Source of the DNA: Bostrychus sinensis
Taxonomy: Eukaryota; Chordata; Actinopteri; Gobiiformes; Eleotridae
NCBI GenBank assembly: GCA_020698575.1
Contig: CM036243.1
Span: 40,541,707-40,605,706, forward strand
DNA length: 64,000 nucleotides
Reading direction: 5' to 3'
The position numbers and the translations under genes are program-made. The notes beneath the pieces are model-generated. The model worked only from the letters and a program-made list of their open reading frames with translations. It searched no databases and was not told where the DNA came from. Below are positions 29,901 to 39,059 of this stretch, piece after piece. Numbering within the stretch: the first letter of the stretch is position 1; every line of letters starts with the position of its first letter.

Positions 29901-32900
29901 TTAAAGTAAAATGCATCGGCACTTGGTTTATCTTTAAATGTGTTCTTTTTAATGTTGACTGTGATGTTCTGATATTGTTCTGTCTTAGGTTCAAACTGCA
30001 CATTGCTTTATTAAATTAATTTGAGAAGTTAAAATATATTTTTTACTTGGGTCGGGGCTAGATAATAGGGTGATGGTGGGTCTCGAAGCCAGACCAGTTG
30101 AGAACCACTGATCTGACTATAACATCGTCAAAAGATTCAGAGAAAATGGAGTAATCTCTGTGTAAGGGACAAGACCCCAGACCTTTACTGGAGTCCGTGG
30201 TCTTGGGGCCCTCAGGGGCCCTGCATCACTCCTCATGATTGTGTCAGTGACTTTACTAAACACGGCTTTATTCTTCTTTCAAATGGTGCATCTTACTTTG
30301 AGAGACTCTGTTACTAATTAACATCATGCACAAACCTTTGTTTAAAATCAATAAAGAATTTATCACTTTCACAGGAATCAGAACTGGGTCCAGGTCTGTG
30401 ACTGAAACTGTTTTAGAAAAATATTCAGTTATTCAGTTCCTGATAAATGTATGAATTAAAAGTAAATAGGTTTGTGGACATACTACTGAAATTATGAAGC
30501 AGAAAACAATATAGAAGCTTATTTGTATTTATAGGAAATAGGTCTATTTTGAACTGGGCTCACTATATGTAAGTAAATAGATTCTACAGCTATTAAATAA
30601 TTGGAAAATGTGCATTGTGTTTTCAGACAGGTGAGGGTCAGACAGGTGAGGGTCAGACAGGTGAGAGTCAGACAGGTGAGGGTCAGACAGGTGAGGGTCA
30701 GACAGGTGAGAGTCAGACAGGTGAGGGTCAGACAGGTGAGGGTCAGACAGGTGAGGGTCAGACAGGTGAGGGTCAGACAGGTGAGAGTCAGACAGGTGAG
30801 GGTCAGACAGGTGAGGGTCAGACAGGCGAGAGTCAGACAGGTGAGGGTCAGACAGGTGAGGGTCAGACAGGTGAGAGTCAGACAGGTGAGGGTCAGACAG
30901 GTGAGAGTCAGACAGGTGAGGGTCAGACAGGTGAGAGTCAGACAGGTGAGAGTCAGACAGGTGAGAGTCAGACAGGTGAGAGTCAGACAGGTGAGGGTCA
31001 GACAGGTGAGGGTCAGACAGGTGAGAGTCAGACAGGTGAGGGTCAGACAGGTGAGGGTCAGACAGGTGAGGGTCAGACAGGTGAGAGTCAGACAGGTGAG
31101 GGTCAGACAGGTGAGGGTCAGACAGGTGAGAGTCAGACAGGTGAGGGTCAGACAGGTGAGGGTCAGACAGGTGAGAGTCAGACAGGTGAGGGTCAGACAG
31201 GTGAGAGTCAGACAGGTGAGGGTCAGACAGGTGAGAGTCAGACAGGTGAGAGTCAGACAGGTGAGAGTCAGACAGGTGAGGGTCAGACAGGCGAGAGTCA
31301 GACAGGTGAGAGTCAGACAGGTGAGAGTCAGACAGGCGAGAGTCAGACAGGTGAGAGTCAGACAGGTGAGAGTCAGACAGGTGAGGGTCAGACAGGTGAG
31401 AGTCAGACAGGTGAGGGTCAGACAGGTGAGGGTCAGACAGGTGAGGGTCAGACAGGTGAGAGTCAGACAGGTGAGGGTCAGACAGGTGAGGGTCAGACAG
31501 GTGAGAGTCAGACAGGTGAGGGTCAGACAGGTGAGGGTCAGACAGGTGTAATGACAGTATTCAGTGTTTTCTGTGGTGGTCTCTCTCTTTCTATCGCTCA
31601 CTCTGTTGCATTCTGTGCACAGGGAATGATCCCCTGCTGTCACTGAGTGCAGACATTTAGCTCCGCCCTCCGCTGTCCTCTGGCCTGACCTGTTGTGTGT
31701 CCCTGCTGTGGGACGCGAGCGCTCCAGGCTTTGTGCCTCTCCACCTTCGCACTGCCGCTTCTCTGCCCTGTGAGTGTGTGTGCGTTAATTAAAGAGGGGA
31801 GAACAACACACACTGTGATGTGCAGTATGCTTTGTACTTATAGAAGACAACTTTTTGCAGCAAAGTGAAAGAAAAAAAGTAGAGGCGCTGCCTCCTTGGG
31901 GACGGGCCTCAGAGCAAAACCCACAGCTCACATATATGCAACTGCCCTAAATGGCAGAGGAATCGTTAACGGCGGATGCAAACAATTCTGAAGGATTAGA
32001 ACAATTAGAATATAAATGAATAAATATTGGCTCATGTGATTTGCAAGTTTCACTGCCCATCCCTAAATAACACTTTGAAAGAAACTTACGGTTCAGTTTT
32101 AAACATAATTGGATATTCCATAGACTCGTCACTCCTGAAGGACTCACAGCTGGGGCCAGGCTCAGAAGACTCTGGTTTGTGGTGGACCCTGGTTCATAAA
32201 ATAAAAGGTCAAACTTATCTTCATTTACAGGTTTTTTATGTGATTATATTCTTAAGTGGAACTTTTATTTATTTTTTTTTATGCTGAAAATATATAATAT
32301 ATGAAAGAGAAAAAAAAAGTGACGGTGTGTGGCAGAAACTTATAAAGGCTTTTCCTAAAGGCCACACCCCAAAGTCCAAAAATACAGTACAACATCTGCC
32401 ATAGACAGCTCTATTAAGAAACAAATAGCCCTATTTCAATTTACAGTTCATAAATAAAGTTATAAATGTCAGAAAATGCAACCAAAAAATCAACAACAAC
32501 AAAAGCACATCTACATTAATTCAAACAGGCTTCCCCTTTCTTTCTGCACTTTTACTTACACAATGTCACACCACTATAAAGCTGTAGATTGATTATTTTA
32601 AAATTAATAACTACATCTCAATTATGTTACCTAATATTTTTGATGCATTGTATTGTGTTGTATATTTCTACTATGTTATATATTTATATTTATATCTATT
32701 ATTTTGTTTACAATTTAATTCAAGATTATTTTTGCTGTCTGATATTGAAAATTCCATTTTATCTCTATACACGTTCCATAACTTAGCTCCATGATCTATT
32801 AAAGAAAACTGATCTTGAGATTTTTTACATGATGGGAGATAATTTCTGGTATTGTAAGAATGAACTTGACATTTCTTAACAAAATAATTACTAAAGCTTT

Positions 32901-34180
32901 AAGGAGATTTCCCAAGCTTTATCTTGTCAACAAATGTACATATTTGGTATATATTTAAGATATTCAGCTGCTGCAGTTTTGAAAAAGCGGTGCACTTAGT
33001 GCATCATAATTATAAAATGTTGCCAAGTGAGCAAAAGCCTTTTGTAAAAACAGAATTTTCTTAAGGTAAGTTGAGAAAGTACTTGCCCATACAAGATTAC
33101 AATACGTTAAATATGGATAAATTAAAGTATAGTATAATGTTATAAATACTGAATTTTGTACACAACTTCTTATTTTTCTCAATATGCCAAGAGACTTGCT
33201 AACTTTATTGCAAATAAAACCAATTTGCTCTCTCCATGAAAGTTTGTCATTGACTGGAGCACCCAAAAATCGGACTGATGATACTTTAACAATTTCCTCA
33301 TTTTGTATGCAAATTTTATGTTTCTCAGATTTATATTTCTTCCTTCCTGAAAATATCATATAATTACATTTTTTTAAAAATATTTAATGATAATTTATTA
33401 GCTTGAAACCAAATAGAATATTTTAAAAAATCATCATTTAATTTATTAATAAGAGTGCTCAGATCTTTGTGAGAGATTAAAAGATTGGTGTCATCTGCAA
33501 ATAAAAGTGGAACAGTGGATTTAGTAAATGTAGCAAGATTGTTTATGTAGAGCAAAAATAATAAAGGTCCAAGTATGGATCCTTGAGGAACACCATATTG
33601 TATTACATTTCTTTTGGATTCAAAACCATTCATACATATATACTGCTTTCTATCCATAACGTAATTGAATAATCATTTATGAACAATTCCATGAAAACCA
33701 TATGTGTATAATTTACTCAGCAATATACCATGGCACACTGTGTCAGAGGCTTTTGAGAGATCTAAAAACACCTATTGTATATTCATTTTTTATTTAAAGC
33801 TGTATATATTCAATCAGTAACTTTGATGAGAGACATGTATGTAGAATATTTTGTTTCAAAATCCATACTGGTAAAATAGATAATATTATGAGCTTATTTG
33901 TAAGTAAGTAAGAAAGTTATAATATTAAAACTTACTTTGAAGAATGTTGTTTGAAATCCAAAAGGAAGTCCATGGAGTCATCACTTCTGCAGGAGATCCC
34001 TCTGGTCCCAGGAGCAGGTCTGTGGACACAGATGGTGCAGTGGTTTTAGTGCTGAGCTCTGACCTGGAGAACAGTGGTGGACCGTAACAGATCCTCATCT
34101 CACCTCTGAGCTTTGGGGCTGTCAGTGGTTTTAGAGGGAGGGGCCCCGTCCTCTCTGTGCTCTCTCTGATCCATGCTCAT
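23403..34180 (-). CDS. NLR copy B: intact FISNA-NACHT-LRR-B30.2 receptor
   Basis: The only copy with an unbroken predicted frame. Exons: start 34180-34104, N1 34019-33936, N2 32188-32090, N3 30395-30336, linker 28665-28286, FISNA-NACHT 28198-26404, LRR 26336-26163, LRR 25216-25043, 47-nt exon 24872-24826, B30.2 23941-23403. Summed length 3429 nt, 1142 residues plus stop; 1107 residues if the 105-nt linker segment is an intron. Every join has GT/AG and matching phase. Known role of the family: cytosolic pattern-recognition receptor with a nucleotide switch; the ligand is unknown. It lacks the N4 exon of copy A and any PYD/CARD. The best human comparisons would be NLRC3 or NLRP12, but this domain order is fish-specific, so no symbol is given. 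Confidence 0.85.
24240..24825. other. Copy B intron, copy-specific sequence
   Basis: From about 24235 to 24715 the sequence has no counterpart in copies A or C, which are collinear with each other here. No ORF, terminal repeat or RNA is recognised. Confidence 0.5.
24826..24872 (-). CDS. Copy B, 47-nt linker exon before B30.2
   Basis: Bounded by GCTTCAG and GTAAGTG. It encodes LEPAGAHCLGPGPKRY with split codons at both ends. Same length and phase as in A and C, but the second half of the peptide is quite different from LTPGLRKY. Confidence 0.8.
25043..25216 (-). CDS. Copy B, second LRR exon (174 nt)
   Basis: Encodes LSGCLISEEGCASLASAL, then HLRDLDLSYNHPGDTG, a ribonuclease-inhibitor-type LRR. 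By eye it is indistinguishable from the A and C exons, flanks included, which points to recent duplication or gene conversion. Confidence 0.92.
25489..25949. mobile_element. hAT MITE, 461 bp
   Basis: Inverted ends CAGTGTTGGGTT and AACCCAACACTG, flanked by an 8-bp duplication with one mismatch: TTTATAGT at 25481-25488 and ATTATAGT at 25950-25957. It lies in the intron between the two LRR exons of copy B and is absent from A at about 9545-9560. No coding capacity. Confidence 0.85.
26163..26336 (-). CDS. Copy B, first LRR exon (174 nt)
   Basis: Encodes SSCNLSERSCEALSSVL, then SLRVLDLSNNHLKDSG. Bounded by CTCCAG and GTCAGG. It has DLSNNHLKDSG where copy A has DLSNSDLKDSG, a surface-facing change in the repeat. 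Confidence 0.92.
26404..28198 (-). CDS. Copy B, FISNA-NACHT-helical exon
   Basis: 1795 nt from CATTCAG to GTGAGTT; 597 full codons. FISNA (CQSKLKSNL through TELYITEGG), Walker A GVAGIGKT, Walker B VVFIFDGLDECR and the HLSVQEFLAAL motif are all present. Compared with A and C it has SQTNTELCSFED in the segment after HHFF. It also has an unrelated stretch TGTNLLLDKQQTSFISKLF between HQTFV and HQTAVDQ, where A and C share TGINLLSTKTQ. The remainder is nearly identical. Confidence 0.95.
28286..28665 (-). CDS. Copy B, linker exon upstream of FISNA (may be two exons)
   Basis: 380 nt, acceptor TGTACAG (28667-28666), donor GTAGGA. The 5' part 28665-28596 ends QLDSIFM. The 3' part 28490-28286 starts LLEEDIFTFVKKELKKLHKV and has LSTDYPECLEPL and KITLNFLRRMKQ. 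The 105 nt between (28595-28491) are stop-free, begin GTCTGT and end TCTGTTCAG, so retention and splicing both keep the frame. Confidence 0.8.
29002..30110. mobile_element. hAT non-autonomous element, 1.1 kb
   Basis: Ends CAGTGATTCTCAACTGGT and ACCAGTTGAGAACCACTG form an 18-bp inverted repeat with one mismatch, typical of Charlie-type hAT elements. The flanking 8-mers ATCTACAG and ATCTGACT match only in the first half. The inside has a 176-codon minus-strand frame without recognisable domain, and no transposase. It lies between the linker exon and N3 of copy B. Confidence 0.8.
30336..30395 (-). CDS. Copy B, N-terminal repeat exon N3
   Basis: 60 nt, CACAG to GTTTGT, encoding PGPSSDSCESDKFFIDFKQ. 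It is three codons shorter than N3 of copy A but keeps the phase. Immediately 3' (30292-30310) is a truncated remnant of N4, showing that a deletion fused the two exon neighbourhoods. Confidence 0.75.
30624..31550. repeat. 15-bp minisatellite, about 61 units
   Basis: Units of GACAGGTGAGRGTCA with almost no length variation. One position is G or A in a patterned order, and three units have GCGAG for GTGAG. It lies in the copy B intron between N3 and N2. Since 15 is a multiple of three and no unit carries a stop in several frames, long ORFs (316, 343 and 374 codons) appear on both strands but are artefacts. Each + strand unit contains CAGGTGAGR, which fits the 5' splice-site consensus. Confidence 0.98.
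31551..32089. other. Copy B intron, nothing recognised
   Basis: A stretch between the 15-bp minisatellite and exon N2. GC content rises at 31660-31780. No exon, transposon end or RNA could be supported. Confidence 0.5.
32090..32188 (-). CDS. Copy B, N-terminal repeat exon N2
   Basis: 99 nt, AACCAG to GTAAGT, encoding ESSEPGPSCESFRSDESM and a tail YPIMFKTE. Equal in length and phase to N2 of copy A. The two differ mostly after the SDxSM core. Confidence 0.82.
32600..33800 (-). mobile_element. Non-LTR retrotransposon fragment (CR1/L2/jockey-like RT)
   Basis: On the minus strand: VFLDLSKASDTVCHG (about 33780-33735), GVPQGSILGPLLFLLYIN, LLFADDTNLLIS (RT active-site region), and after a frameshift near 33360 VSSVRFLGAPVNDKLSW and LIYPYLTYCNLVWAS. 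These are palm and thumb motifs of a LINE reverse transcriptase. The element is 5'-truncated, frameshifted and AT-rich, so an old insertion, lying in the copy B intron between N2 and N1. Confidence 0.85.
33936..34019 (-). CDS. Copy B, N-terminal repeat exon N1
   Basis: 84 nt, CCACAG to GTAAG, encoding PAPGTRGISCRSDDSM, then DFLLDFKQHSSK. It is the intact counterpart of the damaged N1 of copy A, with the uninterrupted intron at its acceptor. It also contains a Met that could act as an alternative start (33973). Confidence 0.82.
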
Positions 34181-34266
34181 GTGGCACCAGGAAAGTTTGT
34201 TAGTCACTGTTCAACAACCATCTTTGGGATAGGCCCAGGTCCAGTTTCATTTCAGGACACATGAGT
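34104..34266 (-). CDS. Copy B, start exon
   Basis: Coding 34180-34104 (77 nt); leader 34266-34181 after GTAACAG. Encodes MSMDQREHREDGAPPSKTT, then DSPKAQ and a split Arg. Donor GTGAGA. Same as copy A. Confidence 0.8.
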
Positions 34267-34411
34267 CTGTTACAATACAAAAACAATACAATTAATTTGT
34301 TAAAATCAGTGGTTTGGAATAATACAGACAATGTATTTCTAAACAAGGTTCAAAACAGGGTGTAAATCAGGAATAAACAAGGACGAAACCAGGACTGAAC
34401 CAAGTGCCATC

Positions 34412-34430
34412 TTTTTTTTTTTTTTTTTTT
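34412..34430. repeat. Poly(T) run
   Basis: A run of about 19 T in the first intron of copy B, possibly the tail of a minus-strand retroposon. No body recognised. Confidence 0.6.
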
Positions 34431-34944
34431 TACTAATTCAGATGTAAATCAAGGATTAATAAAGATATTAATATAAAATGCATTACTAAATAAGGTCCAA
34501 AACACTATGGAGCTGCACATTCTGTTGAGCTCACAGCAGCTGATACACAATGAGCATGTGCAGCGCTGTTTCCACTGAACATTCACTCTGCAGCTCCTGC
34601 TTTGGTTTACTTTAAACTAACACTTTTTATTACTGTCATCTGCTTTATTAGACACTAACACAGGGTTTAGTTAGAGTCTTACAGTTTCTGATCTCGCCTG
34701 CCAGAAACTATGAAAAGAAGAAGAAGAAGAGGGCTCGTGACTTCCCAGTGAAAATCGCTGACAACTTCTGATCCAACTCTGAATGTAGGAAGTTTGATAA
34801 ATGTGGTCATTTCAGCAACTTTACAACTAAATGTTAGAGCCACGTCAGTATTTTCCTGTGTATTTTTAATACTTTACACAAACCACAACTCACTTAAAGT
34901 GTTTATTTTCTAATGTGATTTTAAACATAAACATAGCAGCTCAG

Positions 34945-35255
34945 TGTAACACGATTCAGATTATTAATGTTGATTCAAATGATTTTCAGTAGATTGGATT
35001 TATTTACTTATTAGGCTAGATTATTTGACTTGTTTCAAGTTATTTCCTTCCTGTTTCAAGCTATTTTTTAATTATTTCTAGAAAAATTATCTTACCCCAT
35101 GAACAGATAATTTAGCTTGAAATAAGTAAAAAAGAAGCAAGTCAAAAAATCTAGCCTGATAACTAAATAACTCCAATCTACTGAAAATTACATGAATCAA
35201 GCATAATAATCTGAATTCAAGTCATTTTTTTTTTTTTTTTTGCAGTGTTGGATAT
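34945..35255. mobile_element. Foldback MITE
   Basis: Two arms of about 100 bp (near 34960-35060 and 35120-35220) are imperfect reverse complements. Matching words include GATTTTCAGTAGATTGG and CCAATCTACTGAAAATTAC, and AGGCTAGATT with AATCTAGCCT. The right end runs into AAGTCA, poly(T), then GCAGTG, a terminus often seen in fish MITEs. The left terminus is missing. No coding content. Confidence 0.7.
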
Positions 35256-35398
35256 TTTGTCTACAAACAAGACTTTGTCCAGATACTTTTTTGTTAAACC
35301 TTTGTACATTTCTAAGTCTTATTAAATCTCTTTGTTATAAGATTCATTTAAAACATAAAACAGAAAATATGCCACAGAGAAAACTTACCTCTCGACAG

Positions 35399-35540
35399 AA
35401 CGAGCTGCTGCAGTGAAGTGACTTCCTCAAACTCAGAAAGAGGAATTGGTTCAGTCACATGTCCAGATTTACAAAGTTGATGATTCTGCAAAATCTGTGA
35501 CTTGTGCAGCATTGGAGTCTTTGGTTTGTGTTTGTCTCAT
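35399..35540 (-). promoter_or_regulatory. Copy B candidate 5' leader exon with uORF
   Basis: Donor GAG/GTAAGTTTTC at 35399/35398. The frame MLHKSQILQNHQLC with PLSEFEEVTSLQQLVL corresponds codon for codon to copy A. Joined to the start exon it ends at a TGA ahead of the main ATG. A partly duplicated version lies upstream at 36028-36120. Confidence 0.45.
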
Positions 35541-35689
35541 GTTATTTTACAAAAGCGCAGAGTTTTGATTTTGTTAAATAATTATACTCACCAACACCAA
35601 ACTGCTCAAACTGAACCAGGACATTACTAATGTTTCTACTCTAATGTAATGTTTCTAAACTAGCCCTAGACCCTATCAGAGCCTCACTT

Positions 35690-35960
35690 CTGTTGATTCT
35701 GACTTAACATTTCTAAGTGTTGTCGGTGCAGGTTCTCAGTCATCCAGGTGCAGTTCAGTAAAAGGTTTAACAAGAGGCTTCTGGACAAAGTTTGGTTTTT
35801 AGAAGACTTTTTGTCCCACATCTTGATAAACTGATAAAGTCTCTTGGATGTTTTGTCTAAAAAGACTTAGACTAAGACTTAGAAATGTACAAAGGTTTAA
35901 CAAAAAGACATCAAGACTTTGTCCAGATGTCTTTTTGTTAAACCTTTGTACATTTCTAAG
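35690..35960. mobile_element. Inverted-repeat element remnant (Penelope-like tail), copy B
   Basis: Begins with TCTAAGTGTTGTCGGTGCAG and GTTCTCAGTCATCCAGG and continues with the AAGTCTCTTGGATG and ACTTTGTCCAGATGTC words of the relative at 17940-18185. It separates the leader exon from its own partial duplicate at 36028. Confidence 0.5.
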
Positions 35961-36027
35961 TCTTATTAAATCTCTTTGTTATAAGATTCATTTAAAACAA
36001 ATAACAGAAAATATGTCACAGAGAAAA

Positions 36028-36120
36028 CTCGGCACTTGACAGAACGAGCTGCTGCAGCAAAGTGACTTCAAACTGAGAGAGGATGTGGTTGTAGTCATAT
36101 GTCCAGACTCACACAGTTCA
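36028..36120 (-). pseudogene. Duplicated leader exon that lost its splice donor
   Basis: Related to the copy B leader exon (CACAGAGAAAAC..., GACAGAACGAGCTGCTGCAG, AAGTGACTTC). Where the others have AACTTACC (GGTAAGTT on the minus strand) this one has AACTCGGC, so the donor is destroyed. It shows that the 5' ends of the units have themselves duplicated. Confidence 0.55.
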
Positions 36121-36938
36121 TGATTCTGGAAAACTTTGGTTTGTGTTTTGTCTCATGTTATTTTTCAAAGGCAAAGATTTTTTTGATCTTGTTAAATAAT
36201 TATACTCACCAAGACCACACTGCTCAGACTGAAGTGAACACTGAAAAAAGTATCAGTTGTGCGTTCTTGAATATATTCTATGTTATTTACAAGTCTCTTG
36301 TTAAACAGTTAAATTTTTGAGTGTAATGTGAGTTTAGAGGTTTTTCATGGTGAAAAAGTTTCTAACTGGAGTTATGTGATCAAGGTGCGCAGTGGTGAAC
36401 TAAGAGCAGATGTCGAGTCCATGTTTGAGTGATTCAGAAAACACATGTGGTGGACTTTGTTGGCCTGACAGCAGTAATATTCAGAGATAAGTCATTGACA
36501 GAGCCTGTACATTGTGGAAAAGATTGTAGCTTAAAGTATAATTTAAAAGCAATGTCCATTTTAGCTGTAGGCTGATTTATTTACAAGATAAGCTACAAGC
36601 TAATGCTAATTTGAAATGAAAGAGTCAGTACATTGTTTAAATGTAATGTAAGCGTTCACACAAAACGTATAATTCAAACTTTATCTCATGGTTTTGGTTT
36701 TGATCTTAGTCAGAAAGACGCAGGGCAGGAGGAGGATTCTTTATTTTGTAAAATGAACGAGTGAGCGAGCTGCTTTCCTTCCTCAGTGTCTTTAGCATCA
36801 GCCGGTGTTGTACTTAACTGTAGTGAGGCTAACCACTCTCCTACATGTTAAACTTACTTATGCTTCACTACAAATGGTGCCTTGTTAATGAAATGTTCTA
36901 TATATCATTTGTTTATCAGTCTACTTTTTGTTTTTCAG

Positions 36939-36970
36939 ATTTTCAAAAAAGAATTAAGTCAGAGGCAAAT
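36939..36970 (+). CDS. Candidate + strand exon a, gene unknown
   Basis: 32 nt between TTTTTCAG and GTAAGTTTTT: two bases, then FQKRIKSEAN. Good splice signals, and its end phase agrees with the next candidate exon. I do not recognise the gene. It is the only convincing + strand exon structure between copies B and C. Confidence 0.35.
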
Positions 36971-37082
36971 GTAAGTTTTTTCATATGCTGTGTTTTTTAA
37001 TTGGTGTTGTGCCATTTTTATTTTCTAACATAAAGTAAAATAAATATACTTGGACTGCGTTTTCCTCTCTCGTTGGCTGTAG

Positions 37083-37175
37083 AACTGTGATGTTGTTGCC
37101 AGTCCAACAGCTGCTTTGAAGTGTTTTCCCGTCTTTTTTGGTGATGACTGGGCCGAGCTCTACAAAGTCAGCTGT
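37083..37175 (+). CDS. Candidate + strand exon b, gene unknown
   Basis: 93 nt between GGCTGTAG and GTAAGTTTTG, an exact 31 codons: NCDVVASPTAALKCFPVFF followed by GDDWAELYKVSC. The composition and splice signals look like a genuine exon. It could be a relic of a transposon-derived or fish-specific multi-exon gene. Confidence 0.4.
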
Positions 37176-37246
37176 GTAAGTTTTGCTTTTGTTGTAGAGT
37201 TTAGTTTTTTTTAGTTTGTCATTTTTATTTTTTCTGAATCTGAAGG

Positions 37247-37415
37247 CGAGCTTCTGATTCTTTGGGGCCTCACCTTGAAGCCTTAACCAACTGCGTCATA
37301 CTTGAAGGTACTGTTATGGATGGTATTAGCCGTCTCCCTGAAGCGTTTTGTCTGACCATTGACCTTTTATATGCCCTTCATTTGGACTGTGCTACAAAGA
37401 TGCTCAGGGTCATTT
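37247..37415 (+). CDS. Candidate + strand exon c, gene unknown (possibly terminal)
   Basis: After a T-rich stretch and AG, an open frame reads ASDSLGPHLEALTNCVILEG, then MDGISRLPEAFCLTIDLLYA and LHLDCATKMLRVIFV-stop. It has helical, protein-like composition and no homologue I can name. Boundaries are uncertain. Confidence 0.3.
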
Positions 37416-37904
37416 TTGTTTAAATGTTTTACACAGACAGGCCTACAGTTGTCATTTAGACACAGTGAGTTTTCTATAAAGGACTTGTATGACGCGTTTT
37501 GTGAAAATATACAGTTCAAATGTTTGCTAGGCTCTGATTAATGCAGTGATAATCAATGCAAATTTATCATCATTGTATTTCTGTCAAGGATGTAGACCTG
37601 AGCTACACTTTTCTCTGTAAAGTACCTTGTAAGAATAATTTGTTTCATAGATTCAAACATGCAGGTCTTTGTTTTTGTTCCTGACAGTGGGTCTGGTAGA
37701 ACATTAGGCTTCAGTTCTGGTGTAGATGCTTTCAGTATTACCACAGTTTTATGTAATTTTGTGTCATTTCTTTGAACATTGTTGTGGTCTTTTTAAAAAC
37801 TTATGCTTATGTCTTATGCTGTTGCTGTACTGAGAGTGTTACATAAAAAGAGAAACTTCTTGAAAAAAAGTTGTACTTACTTTTTTTTTGTTTGTTTGTG
37901 AAAA

Positions 37905-38170
37905 ACAAAAGTGGTTCAAATACAAAAAAAAAAAAAAAAAAAAAAAAAAAAGATTATTTTAATGATTTAAAGCAACAGACTCCACAAACAAACAGAGACA
38001 GATCTTGTTCCTGGTTCTTCTGATGCACAAAACTAATTACTTACAAATGAATACAGATTCAAAAGTAAAGTATTTTCTTATATTTGGTTTTAAAAATTCT
38101 CAGAGACCGCCACATCTGAGACAAGACCAAGACCGAGTAAAAAACTGTTCTCCAGAGCGGTCTGGGGCAC
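37905..38170. mobile_element. Left-truncated copy of the hAT-like element (empty-site allele)
   Basis: Matches 19170-19734 but lacks the nested 300-bp MITE and has a poly(A) run of about 29 bases at 37924-37952. It ends CAACACTA followed by ATGGCACC. It marks the start of the duplicated block 3' of copy C. Confidence 0.7.
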
Positions 38171-38177
38171 TCCAACA

Positions 38178-38405
38178 CTAATGGCACCTTTTGTTTTTGA
38201 TGCACACTTTGTTTTCTTGCTGTCTGCTCTTTATTCTGTACGACAGTAAGAGCTGCCTTAACAAGTGACTTTCTCCACTTGTCACATTAATAAAGTTCAG
38301 TCTTATTTGATCTGATCTTAAATGATATTCCTTATTTACTGTCTCACACATTTGACAGTTTTCTCTCCACACAGAAGCTTTTGATTTTTCATGTCCTGGA
38401 TTCAT
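38178..38405 (-). other. Third copy of the repeated MNPGHEK ORF
   Basis: 75 codons, identical in protein sequence to the 19732-19959 copy. Part of the 3' block of copy C. Coding status unproven. Confidence 0.3.
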
Positions 38406-39059
38406 CCTTCCATCTGATCAGAAACACAGTCTGCCCTCTCATTCTGACTCCTGTCTGCAGCACTGACACAGGAGCGTCCTGGTTTGTTTGGAGACAAAAG
38501 CTGATCACTGACTCATTTTTACACCAGTTCACCTCCACTGAAGATTAAAATGTATCATTAGACACAGAATCCAGTGTGGACGTGTGTTTTTCTGTGGAGA
38601 ACACAGTGTTTTTGTCTGGGGCCTGTGTGAAAAGTTTGGAGGAGAAATGAGGAACATTTAAAGTGAGGCTTTGCAGAACAGAGAGCACTTTCACAAAATA
38701 AGGACAAAAAAGTCTTAGTTATGTATTAGACAGAAAAAAGTGAATTAAAAAGTCAAAGGCACAAGGTCTAGGCCTGGATTTGTGGATTTATGGAGCGCAC
38801 AGGTCCCAGTCTCCTCCTCCTGGACAGTTTCAGCAGGTCTGAGAGTCCACCACATTTTAATCTAAATGTGAATGTGTGTCACTTCTTCTCCTCCTCTGCT
38901 CTGTTCCCTTCAGAGGAGTCCACAGGGAATCCTCTGCTCCATCTGAGCCTCTGCATCCTCTTCTCTCACACCCACTAACTTCATGTCCTCTTTCACTACA
39001 TCCATAAACCTCCTCTCTGCTCTTCCTCTAGGCCTCCAGCTCTGACCTCAGCCTCATCC

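Noticed and set aside
30624..31550. CRISPR-like array
   Set aside because: Units are directly adjacent without unique spacers, in a vertebrate intron; it is a minisatellite.
30519..31646. Long ORFs of 316, 343 and 374 codons
   Set aside because: They are translations of the 15-bp minisatellite on both strands (QVRVR, TGEGQ/TGESQ, CLTLT). A stop-free 15-bp unit is open by arithmetic.
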